64,000 nt of DNA, taken from NCBI RefSeq assembly GCF_024198215.1, contig NZ_JAKCFA010000007.1, positions 186,001-250,000 of the forward strand, given 5' to 3'. Of the stretch, positions 7,083 through 15,965 are shown in pieces (position 1 is the first letter of the stretch; every line of letters begins with the position of its first letter). The translations under genes and the position numbers were made by a program. This DNA comes from Myxococcus qinghaiensis. Lineage in GTDB: Bacteria; Myxococcota; Myxococcia; Myxococcales; Myxococcaceae. The notes under the pieces were generated by a model. That model saw nothing but the letters and a program-made list of their open reading frames with translations, had not been told where the DNA came from and searched no databases.

Positions 7083-10000
7083 TCACGGTCCAGGCGCGGG
7101 CTCCTCTGCTTGAAGGTCCTGCACGAGAGGAAGCTCGACCAGCGGATGCCCCAGCCTCCGCTCCCGCACCAGCCGACCGTAGCCCAGCGCACCCTGGGTC
7201 TCCGCGACGCGCAGGGCGAGGATCCGCGCGGAGAGGGACTCGTCCTCGCGCCCCAGCATGGACAAAGCCTCCGCCTCCAGGCCTCGCAGCATCACCTCGT
7301 AGGAGCGCTCGCCCGTCGTCCCGGCCTCTCCCAGGGCCTCGCGCAGCGCGGAGAGTGCCTCGCCCGGCTGACCGAGCAGCAGGTGGATTTCAGCCAGCAT
7401 CCCCAGGTTGTGCGGCAACCCCGCCTTGAAGCCGGAGCGTCGCCAGTGCACGAGCGCCGCTTGCATCAACGCGAGCCCCTCCCTCGGGCTGCCCGACAGC
7501 GCCTGCGCCCAGGCGCGGATGAGCGTGGACCAGCCCAGCCACAGCCGGAAGTGGTGCTCGCGGGAGAGCGCGATGTTCCTGTCACACAGCTCCAGCGCCT
7601 CGCGAGGCTCGCGACGAAGCTGGGCGGACAGGGCCGCGTACAGCAGCGCGAAGGCGGAGGTGTTCGCATGGCCGATGTCCATCGCCAGCCGCAGCGCCTG
7701 TCGTGCGTGGTCGCGAGAGGCCTCGGGCGCATCCATCACCGCGTGCAACACCGCCGCGTACGCCAGCGCCGCCACGCGAGGATTCACCCAGTGCTTGACG
7801 GCGAGGACCTGGTGTTGCTCCAGCTCGAAGTCCGAGTACGTCAGGGCCAGCTCCACGTTCTCCAGCGCGGAGGCCAGCCGGCCCCACGTGAAGAAGTCCG
7901 TGGCCCGCATCCGGTAGCCCAGGGCCAACAGCTCCCGCTGGCCATTCCGGCGCCCCAGTCTCACCAGTCGCTCCGCCACCTCGTGGGCCTCATCCCAGTG
8001 CGCTCGCGCGAAGGCATGCGCGAAGGCCACCCAGTGCGGCGGCTCCAGTCGGGGCAGGTCGTCCTCCAGCTCTCGCATCAGGAAGCGGACACGTGCATGG
8101 ACGGACTCGACCTCCGGCGCGGAGTACCCCTGCACCTGGACCAGTGGCAGCGCCAGGCCGAGGAGCAGCTTCAGCTCCTCGCCATCGAGCGCGCGGGAGG
8201 GCGGCTGCGCGCGCAGCAACGACAGGGCCTGTCGCAAGTGGCTGATGGCCTCCACGTTGGCCATGCGCCGGCTCGCCATCTCCCCCGCTCGCGCCCACCA
8301 CCGGATGGCCGCCTCCGCCTGCCCCGACTCGGTGTAGTGCCACGCCAGCAGCTCCGGCTGCGCTTCGGCCATTTCAGGAAACTGCTCCGCCAGCACGCGG
8401 GCGACGCGACGGTGGTACTGCCGCCGTGACTTGCGCGGCAGCGAGTCCGCCGCGGCGTCTTGAATGAGCGCATGCCGGAACCCGTAGCTGGGCTCCACTG
8501 TCTCGGCCGGCTGCAACAGGCCCTCGTCCACCAGGCCGGAGAGGTCCGCGCGCAGCGAGGTCTCCGTCCGTCCCGACAGCGCCGCGAGCAGCGCATGGGA
8601 GAAGCTGCGTCCCACCACCGCGCAGAGCTGCGCCAGCTCCTTCTGCGGGCCAGGCAGTCTGTCCAGCCGCGTGAGGAGCAGCTCGCGCAGCGACACAGGC
8701 ACCTCCACCGACGGGGACTCGCCCCCTCGAGGCTCCTCCACCACCCGCCGCGTCAGCTCCTCGGCGAAGAGCGGGATGCCGTCCGCGCGGCGCACCAGCC
8801 GGGAGACCAGCTCCGACGAGAGCGGCCTGTTGCCCGCCGCCTTGCGCACCAGCTCTCCCGCCACGGGAGGCGCCAGCCGCTCCAGGCCGAGCCGCTGCAC
8901 GCGCGCATCGTCGGCCCAGGGTGGAGGCAACGCGCCGCGCGACGTGAGCAACAGGCAGACGCGCAGCTTCGGCAAGCGGTCCAGGAGGAAGCCCAGCAGC
9001 TGCAGCGAGGACGGGTCCGCCCAGTGCAGGTCCTCGACCTCCAGCAACACGGGGCGTTGCTCGGACAAGCGCTTCAGCACATGCACCAGGGCATCCAGCG
9101 TCTCCTGCATGAGTCGCTCGGGGGCGTAGCGCAGGTGTGGCGCGCCCTCCTCGCCGGAGAGCCCCACCAGGCCCGACAGCAACCGCGTGCGCGTCTCCCC
9201 GAGTCCGAGCATGCCCAGGGCCGCTTCCAGGCGCGCGCGGTGCTCCTTGGGCGTGCCCTCGACGTCGAGCTGGAACATGCGGCGCAGCAGGTCGATGGCG
9301 GGCGCGAAGGAGCTGGTGGTCGACTGAGGCCAGCACTGTCCTCGGAGCAGGTGAGCCATGAAGGGAGGCACGCGCTCGCGCACCTCGCGAACCAGCCGGG
9401 ACTTGCCGATGCCTGCCTCGCCCGTGACGAGCACACACGTCCCCCGCCCCGCGCGCGCCTCCTCCCATTGCTCCAGGAGGAACCGGAGCTCCGCGCGCCG
9501 CCCCACGAGGGGCGTGAGGTTGCGCGACACGAGCCCCCGGTCGAAGCGACTGGTGACGCGCCGTGGCTGCACCAGGCGGTAGGGAGTCACGTCTCGCACG
9601 CCCGACAGGCCCGTGAAGCGCAGCGGTGGCAGGGCCTGTGTCACGAAGGCCCCGCGCGTCAGCACATCCGTCGAGTCACTGAGCCACACCGTGCCCGGCG
9701 TGGCCTGTCGCGCCAGCCAGGCGGCCACGCGCGGCGCCTCACCCTGGATGGAGGCGTCATCCAACACCACCGTGTCCGTGTGCACGCCCACCGTCACCGT
9801 CAGCTTCCGCTCCGGAAGCGATGCGAGCGACTCATGGAGCGTCGGTGCCACGGTGGTGGCCAGTCGCAGCGCGGCGCGCAGGGCCCGCTCGGAGTCGTCC
9901 TCTCTCGCCACCGGGTGACCGAAGCAACCGAGCACCTCTTCGCCGACGGACAGGACGACCGTGCCCCCGTGCTGTCTCAGCACGTCCGAGCAGCTCCGAT

Positions 10001-11129
10001 GGAACGCGGCCTCCAGCTCGCCCAGGTCCTCTGCGTCCAGGCGCCCGGCGAGTCCGGCCAGGTCCGCCAGCCGACAGGCGACCAGCGTCACCTGCCTTCG
10101 CTGAGGAGGCCTGCCCCGCCTCGGCGCGTGGCGTGGAGCCAGCCCCTCTTCCACCTCGCGCAGCCGCTCACGCAGCTCCATCGCGGAGCGCAGCCTTGTC
10201 TCCGGTGTCTTCGCCAGCAGCTCGGCCAGCAGTCCGTCCACCGGCTCGGGCACCTCGGGCGCGCGCGCGCGGACCGAGGGCATGGGCCCTGGAGACGTCA
10301 CGCGCTCGCGAATCGCCTCCGGCGTGCCCAGGACGGGAGGCTCTCCCGCGAGCATCTCGTACAGCAGCACGCCGGCCGCCCAGAGGTCGGTCCGGGCATC
10401 CTGCGCCTCACCCCGCCACTGCTCGGGCGCCATGTACGGCGGCGTTCCCGCGGTGGAGAGCAGCACGTCGGGTGCGGTGCTCGCGGCCACCAGCCAGGAC
10501 AACCCGAAGTCGAGAATCTTCACGACACCCGAGCGCGTGATGAACACGTTGCTGGGCTTGAGGTCGCGGTGGACGATGTGCCGCTCGTGCGCGTGCGCCA
10601 GCCCCGAGGCCACCGCGTCGAGTATCTCCATCGCCCGTCGGTGCCCCGGCCGCCCTCGTCGCAGCAGGGACGACAGGGACTCGCCCTCCAGGCACTCCAT
10701 GACGAGGAAGGGAACTGGCGGCTCCCTCGGCTCGCTGCTCCAGAGGTCCACGTTGAAGATGCGGACGATGTGCTCGTGGTCCAGTTGCGCGATGGCCCGC
10801 CCCTCCTGCCGCAGCAGGGAGATCATCGGTGCCTCGGCAATCGACTCATGAGGGACGAGGAACTTCAGCGCGACGGGCCGCTGAAGTTCCGTGTCGAGGG
10901 CACGGAAGACCTGCCCCATGGCCCCTCCGCCGAGCTCCTCCAGCACCTCGTAGCGCTTCCCGTCCCGGTCGCCCACGCGCATCCCGGGCACAGGCAGGCG
11001 AGGAGGCACCGAAGCCTGAGCCACCTCGCGGAGGAAGGCGTCGTCGAAATCGTCGTCCTCGACGGCGCCCAGCTCGCGCTCCAGCATGGAACCGTCGCGT
11101 CGCTCCTCGTCCTGGCCGCTCTCAGGCAT
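7083..11129 (-). CDS. Ser/Thr kinase - cyclase-like - AAA ATPase - TPR fusion
   Basis: This is a 1348-aa multidomain signalling protein. The ATG at 11127-11129, preceded by AGGGGAC, is preferred to the GTG just before it. Residues about 60-325 are a Hanks-type kinase: glycine loop LGGGAMG, Lys89, HRD at about 187-189, DFG at about 207-209 and APEQ. Residues about 344-520 resemble a class III nucleotide cyclase, but the metal-binding aspartates are not conserved: the first motif reads CRLADLAG and the second SVGEEVL. A P-loop GEAGIGKS at about 570-577 opens an AAA/STAND-type ATPase. The remaining 600 residues are helical repeats of TPR type. This layout resembles the kinase/cyclase fusion regulators known in myxobacteria. 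It probably heads an operon with the sigma-factor gene. Confidence 0.9.
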   Translation of the reverse strand: MPESGQDEERRDGSMLERELGAVEDDDFDDAFLREVAQASVPPRLPVPGMRVGDRDGKRYEVLEELGGGAMGQVFRALDTELQRPVALKFLVPHESIAEAPMISLLRQEGRAIAQLDHEHIVRIFNVDLWSSEPREPPVPFLVMECLEGESLSSLLRRGRPGHRRAMEILDAVASGLAHAHERHIVHRDLKPSNVFITRSGVVKILDFGLSWLVAASTAPDVLLSTAGTPPYMAPEQWRGEAQDARTDLWAAGVLLYEMLAGEPPVLGTPEAIRERVTSPGPMPSVRARAPEVPEPVDGLLAELLAKTPETRLRSAMELRERLREVEEGLAPRHAPRRGRPPQRRQVTLVACRLADLAGLAGRLDAEDLGELEAAFHRSCSDVLRQHGGTVVLSVGEEVLGCFGHPVAREDDSERALRAALRLATTVAPTLHESLASLPERKLTVTVGVHTDTVVLDDASIQGEAPRVAAWLARQATPGTVWLSDSTDVLTRGAFVTQALPPLRFTGLSGVRDVTPYRLVQPRRVTSRFDRGLVSRNLTPLVGRRAELRFLLEQWEEARAGRGTCVLVTGEAGIGKSRLVREVRERVPPFMAHLLRGQCWPQSTTSSFAPAIDLLRRMFQLDVEGTPKEHRARLEAALGMLGLGETRTRLLSGLVGLSGEEGAPHLRYAPERLMQETLDALVHVLKRLSEQRPVLLEVEDLHWADPSSLQLLGFLLDRLPKLRVCLLLTSRGALPPPWADDARVQRLGLERLAPPVAGELVRKAAGNRPLSSELVSRLVRRADGIPLFAEELTRRVVEEPRGGESPSVEVPVSLRELLLTRLDRLPGPQKELAQLCAVVGRSFSHALLAALSGRTETSLRADLSGLVDEGLLQPAETVEPSYGFRHALIQDAAADSLPRKSRRQYHRRVARVLAEQFPEMAEAQPELLAWHYTESGQAEAAIRWWARAGEMASRRMANVEAISHLRQALSLLRAQPPSRALDGEELKLLLGLALPLVQVQGYSAPEVESVHARVRFLMRELEDDLPRLEPPHWVAFAHAFARAHWDEAHEVAERLVRLGRRNGQRELLALGYRMRATDFFTWGRLASALENVELALTYSDFELEQHQVLAVKHWVNPRVAALAYAAVLHAVMDAPEASRDHARQALRLAMDIGHANTSAFALLYAALSAQLRREPREALELCDRNIALSREHHFRLWLGWSTLIRAWAQALSGSPREGLALMQAALVHWRRSGFKAGLPHNLGMLAEIHLLLGQPGEALSALREALGEAGTTGERSYEVMLRGLEAEALSMLGREDESLSARILALRVAETQGALGYGRLVRERRLGHPLVELPLVQDLQAEEPAPGP

Positions 11130-11341
11130 CACCGAGTCCCCTGGATGTCCCCGCGTCCGTTCTCCCCCCTGGGTTCACCTTAGGAACGGCCGTCCCCAAG
11201 TCCCAGGCCCCTACGACTCCCGCCTGTCCACGAACCACCGGGTGGGACGAGCGGGCGAAGCCCCTGGCCCCACTCTGGTTCTCACCCACCCGGCCCGGCG
11301 CCACCTCATCGGGAGCCGCGCGCCCAACGAGGGAGGTGTGA

Positions 11342-12925
11342 ATGCGCCATGGCACATCGACCGTCATCACGCGTGTCCTTCCAGGCAAGCGCGAGGCACT
11401 GGATGACTTGCTGAGCTCGGTCGCCAAAGCGAGGCGAGAGCTCTTCGCGGGAGTGCCAGGACTGCACTTCGCGCGATGGACCGTCATCGACCTGAGCCCC
11501 ACGACGGCGCCCACCAGGGACCCGCGACTCATCTTCGGCGCGGATGCCGTCGTCGACACCCGGAGCACGAAGGCGAAGGCGCTGGACCGCGAGGTGCTCC
11601 GCGCCCTGGTGCACTGGTGGGGCACGCTGCATCAACGCGGAGCCAAGGCCGCCCATCTGTTCGATGCCCTCTATCGGAACTGCGCGGGATATCCCGAAGC
11701 GGGCCTGGCCGAACCCGAGGCCGTGGAGGACTACCTCGTCCGCCACCGCGCCACCGCCGTCACCCGGCACGTGGACTTCGCCTACCGCTTCCAGGCGCCC
11801 GAGGACCTGCGCGCCTCCGTGAACGCCCTGCGCGCGGTGAACGAGCACCTGGACACGCGCGCCCCGCTGCTCGCGCAGACACCGTGGAAGGGACGTCCCC
11901 GCGACATGCCGGACCTCCATCACGAGCTGCGTGATGTCGCGCGAGCCGCCGCGCCGGGCCTGGATGATGCGGGCTGGAAGGAGCGACTGGCGACCGCGCG
12001 TGACTCGGCGGCGCTGTCCACTCTGTCGTATGCCGTCTATCGCCATGTCTGGGCGCTTCCCGGCATCTACCTGCTCAAGGCACGGATGTGGCTGCACGCG
12101 AGGAAACACCCCGACGCGCGTCCGACGTCGTGGCCCGCGCACGGCATGGGCGACATGCCCGCCATTCCGCAAGTGAGCGACGCCATGGTGCAGAACCCCA
12201 TGGTGCACGTCGCGCGCATCGTCGATGACCCGGGCGCGCTGGCGCTGGCGAAGCTCGCGCTGCGCAGCGTGAATCTGCGCTTGAAGCGCTACGTGGTGGG
12301 CCTCAATCACGTGCAGACCATCCACTGCGCGCGGTGGCTGGTGTACAGCGACGAGGACGGACGGGGACCGCACCACCTCATCTTCTTCAGCAACTACGAC
12401 GACACCTGGGAGTCGTACATCGACGCGTTCGTCGACCACGCGGACGTGCGGGGCTTCCTGGAGCTCATCTGGAGCCGGACCGAGGGCTTCCCCACGAAGA
12501 CGCGAGGCATCGACCCGACGATGCCCAAGAAGCGCCTCCCGGTAGAGCCCTTCAAGCACTGGCTGCGCGCGCACGAGGTCCCTACGCGCGTCTGGTACAG
12601 CGCGGCGCTCGACGGCACCCCCCGCCAGCGGCACTCCGTCCTCCTGTTGCACAACGCGCTCCGGCTGCGCGAGCTGCTCACGCGCGAGCGCATGGACCAG
12701 CTCCTGAAGGACCGGGGAGCACGAAAGGCCCTGGCCGCGTTCCTGTCGCGAGGGGCGTGCGACCCTGGTCGTCCGCTGCTGCGCCCTCTCGCCCTCGTCG
12801 TCCACTCATTGTCCGCGTTGCTCGCCCCGCTCCGACAGGGATGGCGAGGGCCCCGGAGGAAGCACCATGCGCACGTCCGAGCCGAGACTCCCGACTTCGC
12901 CCACGCGGAGCCCGCCCCCGCCTGA
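11342..12925 (+). CDS. internally duplicated protein encoded with a DyP peroxidase
   Basis: This is a 527-aa protein whose start has a strong GGGAGGTG upstream. It contains two related halves. Residues about 35-165 carry HFARWTVID, RLIFGAD, NCAGYP and YLVRHRATAVTR. Residues about 325-430 carry HCARWLVYS, HLIFFSNYDD, RTEGFP and WLRAHEVPTRVW in the same order. This pattern looks like a repeated ferredoxin-like alpha/beta domain, the fold also used by DyP peroxidases, but heme-binding motifs are absent. A positively charged tail follows. No signal peptide is seen. The downstream peroxidase gene begins inside its last 59 bases, so the two are translated together, and the proteins probably act together. 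Function is unknown. Confidence 0.8.
   Translation: MRHGTSTVITRVLPGKREALDDLLSSVAKARRELFAGVPGLHFARWTVIDLSPTTAPTRDPRLIFGADAVVDTRSTKAKALDREVLRALVHWWGTLHQRGAKAAHLFDALYRNCAGYPEAGLAEPEAVEDYLVRHRATAVTRHVDFAYRFQAPEDLRASVNALRAVNEHLDTRAPLLAQTPWKGRPRDMPDLHHELRDVARAAAPGLDDAGWKERLATARDSAALSTLSYAVYRHVWALPGIYLLKARMWLHARKHPDARPTSWPAHGMGDMPAIPQVSDAMVQNPMVHVARIVDDPGALALAKLALRSVNLRLKRYVVGLNHVQTIHCARWLVYSDEDGRGPHHLIFFSNYDDTWESYIDAFVDHADVRGFLELIWSRTEGFPTKTRGIDPTMPKKRLPVEPFKHWLRAHEVPTRVWYSAALDGTPRQRHSVLLLHNALRLRELLTRERMDQLLKDRGARKALAAFLSRGACDPGRPLLRPLALVVHSLSALLAPLRQGWRGPRRKHHAHVRAETPDFAHAEPAPA
12855..12862 (+). promoter_or_regulatory. ribosome-binding site of the DyP gene inside the upstream coding region
   Basis: GGAGGAAG lies four bases before the ATG at 12867, while the upstream gene is still open to 12925. 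This strong site decides the DyP start and shows that the 59-base overlap is genuine and not a mis-called start. Confidence 0.7.
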
Positions 12926-14453
12926 GCCTGCGACGGAGGTGGACCTCCGCGATGTCCAGGGCCTGCTGCTGCACGGCTACCGACACATGGGCGAGCTCAC
13001 TCTGCTCTTCTTGCGCATCGACGACGCGGAAGGATGCCGACAGTGGCTGCGCGAGCTGACGAGCGACGGGACACTCACCCCCGCCGACCGGGCTGAGTTC
13101 CAGCTCCGCCTCCAGGACTCCGCGCGCAGCCAGACGCGCGTCAACCTGGCGCTGTCCCATGCCGGGCTGATGGCACTCGGGATGCCGGAGGACGTGCGCG
13201 CCACCTTTCCCCGCGAGCTGCGCGAGGGCATGGCCCTGAGGGCCCGCGAGCACCTGCGCGACGTGGACGAGAATGACCCGGACCACTGGAAGCTCGGTGG
13301 GACGCGGCACGAGGACACGCTGCAAGTCCTGCTGCTGCTGTATGCGACGGACACCGCGCACATGGAGCCCCTGCTCCGCGAGCACCTGGCGCGAGCGCAC
13401 CGGAACGGGCTGCGTGAGGTCTTCATCCAGCGCGGCCAGCGACGTGCTCGCGAGGGAGATCCGCCGGGCTACTTCCGCGACCACTTCGGCTTCCTGGATG
13501 GCGTGTCGCAGCCTCGCATGGAGGGGCTCGATGACCCGTCGACACATCCACGGGACTACGACAGGCCCGTGAAGCGCGGAGAGTTCCTGCTGGGCTACGC
13601 CAACGAGTACGGCGAGTTGCCCCTGTCGCCCCACGTTCCGGAGCACCTGCCGGGAGCGAGCGCACTGCCACCCGTTCCGGGACTGCCGGGCAGAAGAGAC
13701 CTGGGACACAACGGGACGTTCCTCGTCCTGCGCAAGCTGGAGCAGGACGTGGCGGCCTTCGAGGGCTTCCTGGACGAACAGGCCGGGCTCGCACCCGAGG
13801 GCACTCCCGAAGAGCGACGTGAGTGGGTGGCCGCGAAGCTGGTGGGACGACAGCGCGACGGCACACCGCTCGCGACGCCGCGACGACACCGCTTGCTGCG
13901 CAGACTCCTTCCCTTCCTGTTCCAGAAGGACGGCACGCCCGCGCGCGCGAGCGGGACAGGTCCATCGCATCCCGACAACGACTTCCGCTATGCGCGAGAT
14001 GACCCGCACGGCCATGGCTGCCCCATCACCGCGCACACGCGGCGGTGCAACCCTCGGGATGCGCTGCCGCCCTCGCCTCGCGTGTCCACGGATGTCACAC
14101 GGCGGCATCGACTCCTGCGGCGCGGCTTCAACTACGAGGACGCGGAGGGCAAGGGGCTCCTCTTCATCGCGCTCAACGCGCACGTGGGCCGTCAGTTCGA
14201 ACTTGTCCAGAGAAGCTGGGTGCACTTCGAGCAGCTCGGAGGCATTGAGGGCGCCGAGGACCCACTGGCGGGAGACGGTGGGGGACGCCTGATCATCCCC
14301 GCGGAACCAGTCCGGCAATGCGCGACATCCCTGCGGAAATTCGTGACGACGCGGGGAGGCGGGTACTTTTTTCTGCCGAGCCTGAAAGCGCTCTCGTTCC
14401 TGGGCATGAAAGAGCGCGTGGAGGATGACGGAAGCGACGTCGCTCGCTCGTGA
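12867..14453 (+). CDS. DyP-type heme peroxidase
   Basis: This is a 528-aa protein. The family signature GFLDG is at residues 208-212, with catalytic Asp211. The C-terminal motif CPITAHTRRCNPR has His390, the likely proximal heme ligand, followed by Arg392 and Arg393. A long C-terminal segment (GFNYEDAEGKGLLFIALN, then RQFELVQRSW) is typical of the family's final domain. DyP peroxidases oxidise dyes, phenolics and other substrates with hydrogen peroxide. There is no signal peptide or Tat motif, so it is cytoplasmic, and there is no obvious encapsulin-targeting tail. It is larger than the common bacterial 300-400 aa forms. It overlaps the preceding gene by 59 bases and has its own strong ribosome-binding site. 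Confidence 0.92.
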   Translation: MRTSEPRLPTSPTRSPPPPEPATEVDLRDVQGLLLHGYRHMGELTLLFLRIDDAEGCRQWLRELTSDGTLTPADRAEFQLRLQDSARSQTRVNLALSHAGLMALGMPEDVRATFPRELREGMALRAREHLRDVDENDPDHWKLGGTRHEDTLQVLLLLYATDTAHMEPLLREHLARAHRNGLREVFIQRGQRRAREGDPPGYFRDHFGFLDGVSQPRMEGLDDPSTHPRDYDRPVKRGEFLLGYANEYGELPLSPHVPEHLPGASALPPVPGLPGRRDLGHNGTFLVLRKLEQDVAAFEGFLDEQAGLAPEGTPEERREWVAAKLVGRQRDGTPLATPRRHRLLRRLLPFLFQKDGTPARASGTGPSHPDNDFRYARDDPHGHGCPITAHTRRCNPRDALPPSPRVSTDVTRRHRLLRRGFNYEDAEGKGLLFIALNAHVGRQFELVQRSWVHFEQLGGIEGAEDPLAGDGGGRLIIPAEPVRQCATSLRKFVTTRGGGYFFLPSLKALSFLGMKERVEDDGSDVARS

Positions 14454-14531
14454 AACCGCGTGGCTGTGGCAGACTTGTTCCTCGGGGGTTCGACGGATCC
14501 ATGAGGCGCCGCGGTACACGGGAGTCTGCAA

Positions 14532-15356
14532 ATGGCGACGTGGAATGACCTCATCCAGGCGACGCCCCGGCAGGTCGGGGGCAAGTTCCTGGAGGAGGGT
14601 TCGGCGGTGCTGTTGGAGGCGCTGCTGGGGACGGAGGGAGAGCAGTTGGTCCTCCTGGGCCATCTGCATCGGGAACCACATCTCTTGAGGGAGGGGGCCT
14701 TTCATCAAGGCCGGCTCCACCTGGAGGAAGCGACGCGGCCCGAGTGCACGCGGGAAGATCACCTGGAGTTGCTCAAGTCCGCGAGCTACTGCTTCACGGA
14801 GGCGCTGGCCGTCGAGCGGGACACCGCGCGCGTCTCGTTGATCTCCTTGCATCTGGGAGTGTGCCGGTTGCTGCTGGGCAATCCGAAGGACGCCCGGGAG
14901 TGGACGGCGATGGCGAACCAGGCGGCGGCGGAGACGCTGAAGGACATCCTCACGGAGGCGACGGGCGAGCAGGGCTTCACGCGCAACCGCTACCTGGGGG
15001 GAGTGCTGAACTTCGTCATCTTCTTCACCAGCTCCGCCACCCTGGGCGCGGGCTACCTGGTCTGGGATCGCGTGATGAGCAAGCGCTCCGACAAGGTGCT
15101 GCGCCGGGCGCTGGCGCGCATGGAGCCGCTGGTGGGCTACATCGAGGCCATCCGAGAGATGCGGCTGCGGCTCGGTGAGGCCGCGTCCACGGTGCCGCGC
15201 TATGTGGTGACGCACGCCGTGGATGACAGTCAGTGCCTGTCGCGCATCACCATCCGGGCGCTGGTGGGTGAAGGCGAGTCCGTGGACTTCAACGGGCGCG
15301 AGACGCGGCGCGTGTCACGCACGGGGTCCGAGCGGATCACGACGGTGATTCGGTAG
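14532..15356 (+). CDS. membrane-associated protein of unknown function, 274 aa
   Basis: I do not recognise this protein. It starts at an ATG after GGGAG. The N-terminal 150 residues are helical and resemble degenerate TPR-like repeats (leucine/alanine-rich, with alternating glutamates). One hydrophobic segment near residues 158-178 (LNFVIFFTSSATLGAGYLVW) probably crosses the membrane. A basic region and a C-terminal alpha/beta part of about 80 residues follow. No signal peptide precedes the helical part, so the N-terminal domain should be cytoplasmic. It follows the DyP gene by 78 bases on the same strand and may be part of the same transcript, but nothing else links them. Confidence 0.65.
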   Translation: MATWNDLIQATPRQVGGKFLEEGSAVLLEALLGTEGEQLVLLGHLHREPHLLREGAFHQGRLHLEEATRPECTREDHLELLKSASYCFTEALAVERDTARVSLISLHLGVCRLLLGNPKDAREWTAMANQAAAETLKDILTEATGEQGFTRNRYLGGVLNFVIFFTSSATLGAGYLVWDRVMSKRSDKVLRRALARMEPLVGYIEAIREMRLRLGEAASTVPRYVVTHAVDDSQCLSRITIRALVGEGESVDFNGRETRRVSRTGSERITTVIR

Positions 15357-15370
15357 AGCCAACGCCAGTC

Positions 15371-15763
15371 TCACTCCTCGTAGATGAGTGCGGCTGGCCT
15401 TCCCTCGATGAGGGCCGTGAGTTCCTTCCGGCTCTTGACGAGGAAGGTTGAGTAGGTTGCCTCCACCCCGTCGTACAGCTTTGTCACCTCCGAGGGACCA
15501 GGAACAGCCGGGTCTGCGGTACAGGACACCACTTTCCTGACCCCGCCGAAGAGCATCACCGCGGGCCGCCCATTCAACGTGAGTCCCTTGTGCGATTCCT
15601 CGGCCCGGCCGAGTTCCTCGGCGCGCATCCGGGCTTCGTCGAAGCTCCGGGCGGCGATGAGGAAGACGTTCTCGTGAACGGGAAAGCTCCTCTGCCGCCC
15701 CTTCTTCAACTGGATGTACATGACGACGCTCGCCGCGTACCACAGCCTCTTCTGGCGCTTCAT
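15371..15763 (-). CDS. DUF4288-domain protein
   Basis: This is a 130-aa protein starting at an ATG preceded by AGGGGA. The opening LWYAASVVMYIQ, the following VHENVFLIAA and the helix FDEARMRAEELGRAEE fit the DUF4288 family. These are small cytoplasmic proteins of unknown function that often lie among variable accessory genes. Sixteen bases upstream is the end of a short reading frame that lacks a proper start (15780-15965), and beyond it a propeller-like protein gene on the same strand. The three form one minus-strand group. The call is by pattern; the function is unknown. Confidence 0.65.
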   Translation of the reverse strand: MKRQKRLWYAASVVMYIQLKKGRQRSFPVHENVFLIAARSFDEARMRAEELGRAEESHKGLTLNGRPAVMLFGGVRKVVSCTADPAVPGPSEVTKLYDGVEATYSTFLVKSRKELTALIEGRPAALIYEE

Positions 15764-15779
15764 GGACAGTCCCCTCTGC

Positions 15780-15965
15780 CTACTCTGGATCCAAGGCCCA
15801 GGTGCCTTCCTCCCAGCGCTTCAATGCCTCGGAGGCCGCGAAGGAAACGAGGCCCTCCCCCTGCGCTGCCTCATTCAAGACAGCCTTGGCATCTTCAGTT
15901 CCATGGGCGGGATGGCGACAGTCATCCGGTAGCGGGGCCCCCGCGAATCGACCTTCCCGCGAAGC
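15780..15965 (-). pseudogene. coding-like fragment without a start codon, possible gene remnant
   Basis: Directly after the stop of the 292-aa propeller gene and in the same frame, 61 further codons stay open to a TAG at 15780-15782. The translation looks protein-like and ends KRWEEGTWALDPE, with GC-rich third positions. It has no ATG or GTG; the only possible start is a TTG giving about 33 residues. It may be the C-terminal remnant of a lost gene or a short gene with a weak start. It could also have once been a continuation of the upstream protein. It sits tightly between two genes, which argues that it was once translated. Confidence 0.35.

Noticed and set aside
12867..14453. DyP peroxidase as encapsulin cargo
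   Set aside because: No encapsulin gene is nearby and the C-terminus lacks a recognisable short cargo-loading peptide after a flexible linker.
12678..15215. A long antisense open frame (over 800 codons) opposite the DyP gene
   Set aside because: It is the GC-rich antisense shadow of three genes with proper motifs on the plus strand. Its translation is low-complexity, rich in Arg, Gln and His.
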